64,000 nucleotides of DNA from Datnioides undecimradiatus (Eukaryota; Chordata; Actinopteri; Lobotiformes; Datnioididae). Below, one piece after another: positions 53,701 through 62,740 of the stretch. Both the position numbers and the translations under genes were made by a program. A model generated the notes under the pieces. The model was not told the origin of the DNA. It was given only the letters and a program-made list of their open reading frames with translations, and made no database searches. Positions within the stretch are counted from its first letter, which is position 1; the number at the start of each line of letters is the position of its first letter. The stretch spans positions 8,632,287-8,696,286 of the forward strand of contig WARS01000033.1 in assembly GCA_008933995.1 (NCBI GenBank), given 5' to 3'.

Positions 53701-56700
53701 CGTCATCATCTACATGCAGGCCAAATTCACTGAGGCCACAGCTGCGGGCAAGAGACAGGCGTGAGCTACTGCGTCTGTCGTCCTTCCAAGAGGTGCTGCG
53801 ATGCAACAATCGGGGGCTGGAGCGGCTCACGCTGCTGATGGTTGACTTATTGTCATCATCCATGTCCGTCATGCCACGTCGGGTGGACATTCTGCTGGCT
53901 GCCACAGAGGACACCATGGAATCCTTATCAAATTCAGGACTGCTGCGGGAGGTCCAGCGGGACTCCAGACCTTTCCTGGCTCTGCTGGTGGCTTCAGAAT
54001 AGGCGAGGGAGATGACAGAACCTTTATCATCGAAGTCTTCCTGCACCTGGCTCTTCTTCCAATCCTCCTGGAGTTCTCCAGACTTAGCCTTGGCTTTGCG
54101 AATGGAGGCATGGTCTGGAGTGTCAGGTTGTTCTTTGAGAGTGCTAAACAAGGAACTCTCATCACCTCTTCCCCCTATGGAGTCTTTTAGGTTGGAACGC
54201 TTCCTGTAGCTTAGGGAGCTCACAACAGACACTGATCTGTTCTGCTCAACCTCTTTCCCGTCTTTACTGCTGTCATTCATCTTCTCCTTACCTTCTTTCA
54301 CCTCTTTGGCATCTGCATTTGCTGCATGTCTACAAGGTTACATAATACAATATAAAACACCAGAGACAACCAACAGTGTACAACAAGGAAAAATCTGAAA
54401 CTCTGCAAACTTAAAGGATGTGGTAACTAGAGACCCTAGATTTTGGTACCTTGACATGTATCTCTGTCATGTATCTCTCTGTCATTTTCAGTTTGTCCTT
54501 GGGACCAGTCACGAGTCAAGGAACATATACAATACCTCTGGCTATTGTCGTTATGTACAGTATACACTGTAGAAAGTGAGGTAATCAGCCAGTGAGAAGA
54601 TCCATCTAACTGTGGCAGAGGCGTCATTTAGCAGGCGTGCCAACTGGCCATGGGCCACTTCAATAAATTTGACAGCAGCCGCTTCTCCATTCCGCCTGCT
54701 GTCATTAGACAGATTACCGGGAGCAAGAGATGACACCTAATCACATGAAATACCCATCCTTCTGTTACAATCTGCCCCAGGTAATCCTGAGTCTTTTCAA
54801 GGCTGGGAATGTGGGTAGTTTTATCACTACGTTACCACGGGGATGTACATGGTTATCTGTCATGATGCAAAAGGATGCGAGCACTAACCTGGTGCTCTTT
54901 AGGCTTCCCTCGTCTGACAGGGTCTTTGTGGAGCCTTTGTTCTTTGAGAGCCAAGACTTAACTCCATCCACACGGTCCTCCACCTCTGAATCTGTTTCTG
55001 TCTCATCCCCACTGTGAAGACACAACATGAGCTAGAGTTTGTGAGGAACATCCAAGACTTCAACACAACAACAGCAAAAACATTCACTACAACAAGTCAT
55101 TTTACATCTACAAGTGCAAAAATCTCACAATCAAGTAATATAATTTCCTTTTCAGTAGAAAACTACTCATTTTAACAGTTTTCCTAAATCCTAATTCAGT
55201 TCCTTAATACTTTTAAATTAAACTGCCTTGTGCAACAACTGAGAATCCGTTTTGACAGAGATTTTCTGACAGTGGAAATGTGACTGAATGACTTGTTCTG
55301 TGAATATTTTATGCAGTGTAACATCACAGGAATTGCACAGGGAAAAAATGGTTAGTTTTCACAAATCAAAAGCTTTTTGTTAGTGATTTCACAGTTACAT
55401 TTATTCTCTTATAATAATACAGGTCAGTATGATGCAAGACAATCAAGACAGGCTCCAGGTAAGCATGTGTGACTCAGCGATATCAACAGTCACCATGTTT
55501 TCTCATCAGAATATTCAGCAGACATGGATGAGTGAGGCAAATGCATTATCTAGGCAGAATGTAGATGAAGCTGTTGGAGGCATGATTAACTTGTTTGGCT
55601 GGTTCTGGGCTGCTAGCATCTGTGTGGCATGTCACCTGCTCCTGGTGATTGTTATTGGAGTGGAGCCATGAGACAGCCCCACGGCCCTACGCTTGACATA
55701 ACAATCAATATACAGAGACCTGTGGATCCCTGTGAAAAAGCTTGGTAGATCCCACCTGGATAAGGTCAATCCTCATTCATTTCAAATCCAGGGTGAATTT
55801 TCTGAATTATGCATCCCATCGTCCTGGAAGGTTAATGTGACAGGAAATAGTGAGGGAGAGGAAAGTGGAGAGGCATCACCTCTAAGCCTATACTGCCATC
55901 ATGGTTGAAATGTGTTTGGGAAATGCATTGTGTGATAAATTCTCTGCTTGTTTGATGACACACTGAGTCCAACTTCAGTGCTAGATACACTGTCTTCCCT
56001 GGGTACATGATGTGTGAAAATGAATTTTCACATTTCACTGAGGCAGTTTTAAAATTGCAAAAGATGCATATGTTCTGAGGGCCTAAACTACATTTGACTT
56101 GTGTTGCTATGGTGAACCCGTCAGAGAAAATTACATTTTCTATTATAGTTTCTGGTCTCTGAATATTGTGAAACTGTATATTAAACATACTGTAGCAGTG
56201 GCAATGATGACAGGGTTGTTGTAGGGGAGCTGCAATTTCCCATTCATTTTGATTTATAACAGCCCTTGAGTTTCATCTTAACTATTATTTATAGTCCTAC
56301 CTATCAATCTAGAATATTTGCCTTGTTTATCACTGAGGTGTAGATATAATTCATCCAGCATCTACAGACAGCTGACTATCATTACAAATGAGAAACAGCA
56401 ATGCAGGTAACAGATCTTGATTCTTAGACAAGCTTATCTATCTAAGCCTTGGAACATGTTGCAAAACGCTGCCAAAATGCTTCTAAGGAGCAAACACAAT
56501 ATTCAAAGAGGTGTTGGAGATGACAGCCAGACTGCTGAGCTCTGTCATTTGTCCACATAACACATATCCATCTATGTAGATGTCCCAGTGAACAGCGTAC
56601 CATTTTCCTTTGTCATCAAGCTTTGTGTCACGCATTCAGTCATGTTGCCTCAGAGAACAAAGTGTTCTCGCTCCTCCCTTCTTTTTTGGGTGGTCGGCCT

Positions 56701-57266
56701 GAAAGCCATTTTTTCTGTTTGTTTTTTGTTTTCTTACACAAGAAGAGAGATGCTGGTGATGCTGGTGGTGTGTGAGTATTGCAAGGGAGTGCACACAAAA
56801 AGAAGGCGGCTTCTTGGACTGAATGGTATTCAGGCTTTCAAGCTTTCTAAGACCATTAACATATTTAACTTTCTCATCATCAACCTTTGCGGCCAGGCTT
56901 TCTGGGGGGAAGGTAATGATGATCTCAGAGAGACTAAATGGCCTGATTATATTATTTTTCACAGGGAAACCTGTTCATTTCAGACTTTGAGAAGTGCTTC
57001 ATGCTATTCAGCTATTATTTGCCATCCCTTTATTTCCCGCTTCCTCTCTTCTCGAGCACACGCTAAATACAAACTGATAAAAGCCCACCAAAAAGAGATA
57101 ATAGGTTCATTAATACTGGAAAGTTGATTACATGTGCTGCCCATTTGTCATCTCGGTGATGCTTTGACTCTTTAACATGATATATTGCACAACAAAATAC
57201 TGAAACCAGCCCTCAGCAAAATTATCTCCCTCTTCCCCGTCTCTCTAACACACACACACACACACA

Positions 57267-57302
<36 letters not shown>

Positions 57303-60300
57303 AAATAGAAGGTGGCTTGCAATTGAGTGCTGTGCAAATGGTGTCACAAACGATTTGTCCTTGGCCCCACACTACTAGCTAACCAGTCCTGAGGCTCGTA
57401 GATACAAACAAGCCCCAAGAATTTAGAAGTGGACATTAATAGCTTCTGACAATTGGCCTGCACTGGTTGTAAATCTTTGTCACAAATACTTAGACTCAGC
57501 ATCAAATCTCGTATGGCTTGGTTCTATCAGTTTAGCACTTGTGGTACTAACACCATCTTTTCATTGTATCTGCTAATTATATATTGATAAAAAAAAATGA
57601 GCACAGGGTATCAAGCTGTGTTTTTATAAAAAAAAAAAGTACACTGCACACACTGTCATGTAATTCACCCCTTGCTCAAAGGTGATTTGAGCAGTTAGAG
57701 GTGAAAAGAATACACCTTTGCCAGCCACGCCACGCTAATAAAGGCATTTTTATTGTTTTTAATACTGCAGAGTCTTATTTGAACTGGAAACCCCATATGA
57801 AAATCTAGCCTGCCGCAGTCTGTAGGGAGGCCAAGCCTGAAAAATAGTCATTTAACCTACATTATTTCCCCGTACAATAATAATAACCCAGCTATTGTAA
57901 CCTCTGTTTTGAAGCATTGAGTACAAAAATACTGAATGGTAATGTAAATCATCTGGAAAATCCACTTCATAATTTGAAGGAAAAAAAATCTCTTCATCCA
58001 TTATTGTTCATCAGCGCTGCTAATGCAATGATGTCGAAGGAGGGAAAATGCAATTAAGTAAACATGAGAAATCATTGCTCTTTTTCCGTGAGTTGCACAA
58101 AAAGAAAAGCAGAGCGCTGATACACACGAGTGGTCTGATGAAAAATGGATAACAAAAAGCAAAGTGATAAAGAGCGTGACGCCATGTCTCTTTGAAGAAG
58201 CAATCAGAGGTTAAAGCGGGAAATTATGGATGGGTATATCCGCTACAAACTGAAGACTACATTTCTTTCATACGCTCTGATGAAGGTTTAAATTATTTAA
58301 CATGCCACAAAAATTCCTTTGACTGCATAAAGACCTGAGGAAAATGGGATTCAGTCAGTGAAAAGAACATATTTAACATTCACAATCAATGACTACTCAT
58401 TTTAAAAGCAAGACAAGGTGAACATTTGTATTCCAAGTTAAATGTTTCACAGCGCTACGTAATGAGATTGGATTAGTGGAGTATTTGCATGCATGGAAAT
58501 CAACAGATGAGCTTTGGGTGAACACATTTCCTTTGCACACCATGCAGTCAGTGTCCACTTTCTGACCGTGCAGCCGTGGATACACAGTCACAGCAAATCA
58601 TTTCACAGTGACAAGCATCTCTCACACAGTCGTGCCACAGGTCTTCCAAAGGACATGTAAGTTTGTGTGAAGGGCCTAATACAGATCATCTGTTCATGCC
58701 ATACTTTGAAAGAGGAACCAACAATTGATTTCACTCAAATGTAGCAGCTAACATACATATCTGCATATTTTTGTCATTGCAAAGGTGTATTTTTAGGTAA
58801 ATTATTCATTCTAAACAAAATGTTAGCATATTTTTTTAAATCAGGAATTTGTCATTTGATTTGCTTCCATACTAAAATTTTGATTTCAAAGCTACATAGC
58901 TCAGACTGAAAATAATCTGCTATGTATTCCCAGCACAAACTCAGTGAGATGTGGACTTGCTGAATGTGATCTGGAAGTGCCACAGAGGAACAGGAGATGG
59001 ATAAAAGTCAGCAAAACAGCTGACTCTTACCCAAACAGATGTATGAAGGTGGTGCAATTTTAGAACAGCATGGCGTAGGTTACGAAAATATTCATAGAGA
59101 CATTGATGCAGTATTACCGCTGGTCTGTAACACTCTGCTGTTTTTCATTTGGGTCATATTTTCTGAAGCAGTGAGACTGACATAAAGGGGAAAGCCTGTG
59201 TCTTTTGGAGCCACATTCCAGTTTACATTTCCTCTTACATTCTGCCAAGTGTACTGTGTGCCACCTGATATTTCAAATAAGTTCTAGTTGCTCTGAGAGA
59301 AGAAAAACAAGCCCTGAAATCTCCAGCGAGGCCAACTGTGTACAGACACCTCCAGACACTTGGCACAAAATAAAATGAAACTAAATGAAACACCGGGGCC
59401 ATCCTTTATGCATGGCTTTTATCAGAGATGTATAGCACAGACACAGCATTCCATTATATTTACAATGACACTTTTCACAGTGTTATTGTGAATGACACAA
59501 ACTGGAAGGATGCAGAATACTGCATGATTGTCTCTCGTAGCTGACATTGGTGAGAGGAGACAAACGTTTGAAACTTGAAAACAGCCATAATGATGGAAAA
59601 CAAAGGATGCATTTTTTTTTCCATTCTCACGTTTTGTTCTTTCTTTTCTGATATTTTGTCACCATGTCTTGCAAACTGCCAGGAGTGTGGAACACACCGA
59701 TAGGGGGAACAAGGAGAAAAGAGAAACAGAGAAGGTGAGATACACAAACAATGGTGCGAAAAGAGGACAAAATAAGAAAACAGCAAATAAATAGTTTTAC
59801 ACTTACACACACACATAAAACAACTATCCATTGTAAAGCAGTGACTCGGTAAATCAACTCATGCCGGCCTCCTTCTCAAACAGTGTGTGTAGTGTCTTCC
59901 CTTTTTGGACGTCTGTGTTATTGCAGTCCGTGTTTACCTCAGTGGGCTCAGAGCTAGCATAACCCTCAACCCCTCTGCAAAGAGGGAAGGAGTAACCAAA
60001 CAGGGGAAACCAGGACCGAGACAAAAGATCAGAAGCAGTGAGCCGAATTAAACCAAGAGAGAAGTATTTGGAGAACAAAGTGTGGTAGGAATCGCAGAGT
60101 ACAAAAGATATACTCTGGAGGAAGATGAGGGAGAAACAGAATGAAAAGATACAAGTTGTGATTGACAGGGTACTAAAAAAAAACTAGAGGTTCTCATGTG
60201 GGGAGTTTCTTGCAGCTTACAAAGATAACCTGCACTGCTGCTAAGGCCTCTAGTTACAGTACTGTACCAAGCACACATTAGAGTCACGCAAAGGCAATTG

Positions 60301-62740
60301 CATGTCTGTCTGTAGTAGATTAAAGCTTCACTGTACCTGTTGATTAAGTCATCATTGTCATCACTCTCCATTTCGTCCTCTATGGCAGCCTGCAGGTCGC
60401 CTATCCTCTTGAAGGCGAGCTTAAGGTCCACTTGTAAGCTCTGATTTGCCGCCTCTAAGCTCTCAATGTCCATTTCCTGGTGAATGGATCACAGCAAAGA
60501 AGACGCACGTTACCTGCACCGGTGCGGACTCCAGTGAATCGTATCGAGTCACCCAGCACCCAAAAACCTCACCAGCTCGTGCTTCTTGCGGCTCGCCTCA
60601 CCCTCCTTCTTGGACAGCTCTCCCATTTCTTCTTTTATGTCCCTTATCTGCCTCTGCATTCGTTTATTCTGTTCCTTCTCCCTGTTTTCTGCAGCGATGC
60701 GCTGGTTTCTCTCTTCTGTCATCTTTTCGAGGTTCTCCTTCAGACGACCCACCAGGCTCTGGGGAGGATTTCAGGTTGTTCTTACAAATAACTCTCAAGA
60801 TAAAATGATCCTATTTGTCCTGTACTTCCCCTTAAATGTTTGTCCCCAGCTCACTATAGTTGCTCTCTGTTTGCTTTTAACTTGGCATTAAAATTTGAAC
60901 TCTAGTTTGTCCATTTCTTCTCTGTTTTTATTCATTTTTTTCTAAACTCTTTATGGACAAGGTGACTGAGTATCAACAGACTTTTGAGGATATTCTGTAA
61001 ATATACATAAAAATAAGAAAGAGGTGAAACATTTTCAAATGTCATAATTGCAAACTGAGGGTAAATACATGAGCTGTTAATGGTCCTCATGCAAGAACAA
61101 CGTATCCTTAGCATAAAACTATCATCATTTTGTTTGATGTTTTTGAGTTTGTTCACATAAATGTTTCAAGTCACATTCACCGGACTCTTTTAACTCAACA
61201 AACTTGTTATGAATCATTTGTTTCAGCCCAATGAGTGCCACCTGTTCATGAGTGGGTGCACACTTGTGAGAATTTATCATTAGCATAATAGCAACCCTGA
61301 AATCTGTACGGTGATAGCGGCTTCTTCTGGACGTTTGTAGGAAATTTTCCCTACATGTTTTTTTTAAAGAGTAAAATAGAAGAACATCTCAGCACGAAGC
61401 TTCTAGTCTTGCTGTCTGAAATCAGCAACAGAATATTAGGCAGCATCGGTAATCACATTAAAGGGGATGAGACAATTAGAAAACATCATTGCCGCAGCTG
61501 TCACGGCATCTCATCAGAGCAACGCTGCACTGTAAAGAGGAGATGCATCAGACTACGTGAGGTTGGTGTCATGGTTTGAGCTTGAGTTCTGTTTTTGATC
61601 ACTTCCTGTTTTATTTTGTAGAGTGAATTTCCTCCTGCGTCCTCTTGTGCTTGTTTCCTGTTCCCTCCCGTGTCATTTTCAGCTGTGTCTCGTTTGTTGG
61701 TTGGTTTCACCTCTGTCTCCTTTGCCTCCTCAAGCTTGTCTATATATTGTTTGTCACGCCCTTCGTCTGTTCTGTGACTGTCAACTCACATGTGCCTTCT
61801 GTCGAGTGATTTTTCTAGTCCAATTCTCAAATTTATGTTTCTGTTGGATTTTGGACTTTGTTTCTTTTTGTCTCAACCCTCAGTAAGCTTTGTGGGGTTA
61901 AGCCATTTTGAACTGCCTGCCTTGAGGTCAGTGTCTGCATTTGGGTCCCAGTCTTAGTGTTCCCTTGTTCCCAGTGTGGCATTAATGTAACAGTAACAAT
62001 ACAAAATATCTTTCCAAAGCAAAGTGGTCCAAGACAATATGTGAGGCAGTCAACGGGATGTGACAGTCAGGGACAGCTAATGGAGGATAACTATGTACAG
62101 TATCTAATGTAACACTGTTTCTTTTTAGAAACTATTTTAAAGACCCCAGCAGACAAGCAAACTATTAACCCTTAACTCTCCAAAAAGGCCTTGGTTCAGC
62201 CTGCTAGCTCTGGCTGTGAGAAAATTAATGAATGCCACCAATTCTTTTCTTTTCATTTGTTGGTGCCACTTGAGAATGAAGATGTTTGTAGGAGTGGTTG
62301 TTGCACAAAGCCGTTAACTTTGATTAAAGTTAACTTTGCTCACAGCCAAACCTGAAACAATGAAGCCTGCCACAAATTCATTCAGTCATTGTCAGTGAAG
62401 GCAGTATGCAATTTCTTCACAAGTTCCAAACACATTCAAATCAAAACATGTGTATCCCTTGCTTTTTATTAGCCAGCACCTTAATGATACGAATGCATGC
62501 AAGGGATACCATATGATAGTTTTACATCCTCTTGACAAATAGAAAATGAAATGTCAAGTAGGTGGTAAAGTATGTCTTAGGAGACACGGAGGATTATCTC
62601 ACCTCCAGGCGTTTGATCTGTGTCCTCTCATACTCCAGCTTGGTCTCCAGCTCACGGATCTTGGCCTCCTGACGGCACACTAGAGACTTTTCCACCATGG
62701 ACTGTTCTTGGAACTCTAGCTGGCTCTGCAGTGAATGAAG
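50641..62740 (-). CDS. myo18a: myo18a, unconventional myosin-XVIIIa, C-terminal exons (5' part outside window)
   Basis: Gene-level entry for the last exons of a class XVIII myosin; the exons are listed separately. The spliced reading runs through a coiled coil, then the strongly conserved segment [20 protein letters not shown] and [14 protein letters not shown], which I recognise as MYO18A rather than MYO18B. Family knowledge: MYO18A is a low-ATPase, actin-binding myosin linked to the Golgi (via GOLPH3), actin filaments and muscle; motor, PDZ and neck would lie beyond 64,000. All exon junctions are phase-consistent (0/0, 0/0, then 2/2 to the end). Two terminal exons, 54329-52925 and 50731-50641, can both follow the exon at 55011-54889, so at least two C-termini are predicted. 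Which teleost co-orthologue (aa or ab) it is cannot be decided here. Confidence 0.93.
50732..52743 (-). other. myo18a: region between the two alternative myo18a 3' ends
   Basis: Intron for the short-tail isoform and flank for the long-tail isoform. I looked for a small SYWKSLAPD-type exon as in mammals and did not see one. Confidence 0.55.
52744..52749 (-). terminator. candidate poly(A) signal AATAAA for the long myo18a isoform
   Basis: A canonical AATAAA on the minus strand (tttatt on plus), about 175 bp past the stop codon of the long terminal exon. It is the first canonical hexamer I see downstream. Use is inferred from position only. Confidence 0.4.
52925..54329 (-). CDS. myo18a: myo18a long alternative terminal exon: 467-residue Ser/Lys-rich disordered tail
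   Basis: The acceptor …ccttgtag before 54329 joins in phase 2 to the preceding exon, reading [18 protein letters not shown] and on, open to TGA at 52925-52927. The tail is low in hydrophobics. It has serine/arginine patches ([15 protein letters not shown]), acidic runs ([10 protein letters not shown]), an ordered-looking island [20 protein letters not shown] near residue 260, a lysine/serine-rich block ([18 protein letters not shown]) and the end [13 protein letters not shown]. Many SxxE/SxxD sites suggest heavy phosphorylation. It shares nothing obvious with the short canonical C-terminus. The muscle Myo18A-gamma isoform is reported to have an extended C-terminus; equivalence is my inference. 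Long-range frame preservation makes coding very likely. Confidence 0.88.
54889..55011 (-). CDS. myo18a: myo18a non-helical tailpiece exon ([14 protein letters not shown])
   Basis: An exon of 123 bp, phase 2 in and phase 2 out, with acceptor …gtcttcacag and donor ACCAG|GTTAGT. It encodes [20 protein letters not shown] and [20 protein letters not shown]. The acidic, serine-rich start and the [13 protein letters not shown] core are hallmarks of the MYO18A C-terminal tailpiece, which lies outside the coiled coil. The final AG joins A of either downstream terminal exon to give arginine, so this exon is the branch point for the two C-termini. Confidence 0.93.
55012..59630 (-). other. myo18a: myo18a intron (4.6 kb) before the tailpiece exon
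   Basis: Lies between the 45-bp cassette and the exon at 55011. It contains a (CA)n block at 57,248-57,299 and nothing else I can assign. The longest plus-strand open frame here (56,588-57,127) has no recognisable motif. Confidence 0.75.
57248..57299. repeat. (CA)n microsatellite in myo18a intron
   Basis: About 52 bases of CA with one GA interruption. Transcribed from the minus strand it becomes a TG run. Confidence 0.95.
59631..59675 (-). CDS. myo18a: myo18a 15-residue cassette exon ([15 protein letters not shown])
   Basis: A 45-bp microexon, entering and leaving in phase 2, so it can be skipped without changing frame. Acceptor is …ctcctggcag and donor is AAC|GTGAGA. It encodes [15 protein letters not shown], joining DDLIN to (T)[16 protein letters not shown]. 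The same basic block lies at this place in mammalian MYO18A. The lysine/arginine cluster changes the charge at the end of the rod, just before an acidic segment. Confidence 0.88.
59938..59974 (-). other. myo18a: candidate frame-shifting 37-bp alternative exon in myo18a
   Basis: On the minus strand a pyrimidine-rich acceptor (…ccctctttgcag) and a good donor (GAG|GTAAAC) bound 37 bp that continue the frame as [13 protein letters not shown]. The length is not a multiple of three. Splicing onward to 55011 would give W-G-stop, a termination codon more than 50 nt before the last junction. Retention without splicing stays open to a stop at 59854 and would give an alternative tail ending in KEAGMS. 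Splice-site quality is the only evidence; I know of no counterpart and it could be a decoy. Confidence 0.35.
60337..60476 (-). CDS. myo18a: myo18a exon ending the coiled coil ([12 protein letters not shown]...DDLIN)
   Basis: An exon of 140 bp starting in phase 0 and ending after two bases of a codon (…AAC AG|GTACAG). It encodes [20 protein letters not shown], then [20 protein letters not shown] and NDDLIN. This marks the end of the myosin-type rod and is almost invariant between fish and mammal MYO18A as I know the family. The split AG codon can be completed by T (serine) from the cassette at 59675 or the exon at 55011, or by A (arginine) from the 37-bp candidate exon at 59974. Splicing here therefore decides the C-terminus. 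Confidence 0.94.
60573..60758 (-). CDS. myo18a: myo18a coiled-coil exon (62 codons)
   Basis: An exon of 186 bp, phase 0 at both ends, with acceptor ...cctccccag and donor GTGAGG. It encodes [20 protein letters not shown], then a highly charged helix including [13 protein letters not shown] and [20 protein letters not shown]. No prolines occur, consistent with continuous coiled coil. It is followed by a 96-bp intron and then the exon starting [12 protein letters not shown], rebuilding the KKHELEMD(I/L)ESLEAANQ junction typical of MYO18A. Confidence 0.93.
60759..62602 (-). other. myo18a: myo18a intron (1.8 kb) with a dispersed-repeat insertion
   Basis: Intron between the 138-bp and 186-bp coiled-coil exons. 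Its centre is occupied by repeat copy B (61,590-61,985), inserted in the orientation opposite to the gene. Confidence 0.85.
61590..61985 (+). repeat. dispersed repeat, copy B (in myo18a intron)
   Basis: Contains the same ordered anchors as copy A: GTCTATATATTGTTTG at 61738-61753, TTTTGAACTG, and TCTGCATTTGGGTCC at 61934-61948. It is on the plus strand, antisense to myo18a, and has no coding capacity. Confidence 0.7.
62603..62740 (-). CDS. myo18a: myo18a coiled-coil exon (46 codons)
   Basis: Acceptor in ...cctcctccag before 62740 and donor GTGAGA after 62603 bound 138 bp, phase 0 at both ends. It encodes [14 protein letters not shown]...[19 protein letters not shown], a heptad-patterned stretch of the myosin-XVIIIa tail. 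The tail coiled coil dimerises the protein. It joins in frame to the next exon, giving [16 protein letters not shown], as in vertebrate MYO18A. This is the most upstream myo18a exon visible; the intron to its left in transcript order runs past the window end. Confidence 0.92.

Noticed and set aside
54551..54736. 61-codon minus-strand open frame in the intron before the long terminal exon
   Set aside because: Checked for the missing SYWKSLAPD-type segment; it does not match and breaks the phase of the flanking exons.
56588..57127. 179-codon plus-strand open frame
   Set aside because: No recognisable domain or compositional sign of coding; it lies in a myo18a intron and is compatible with chance.
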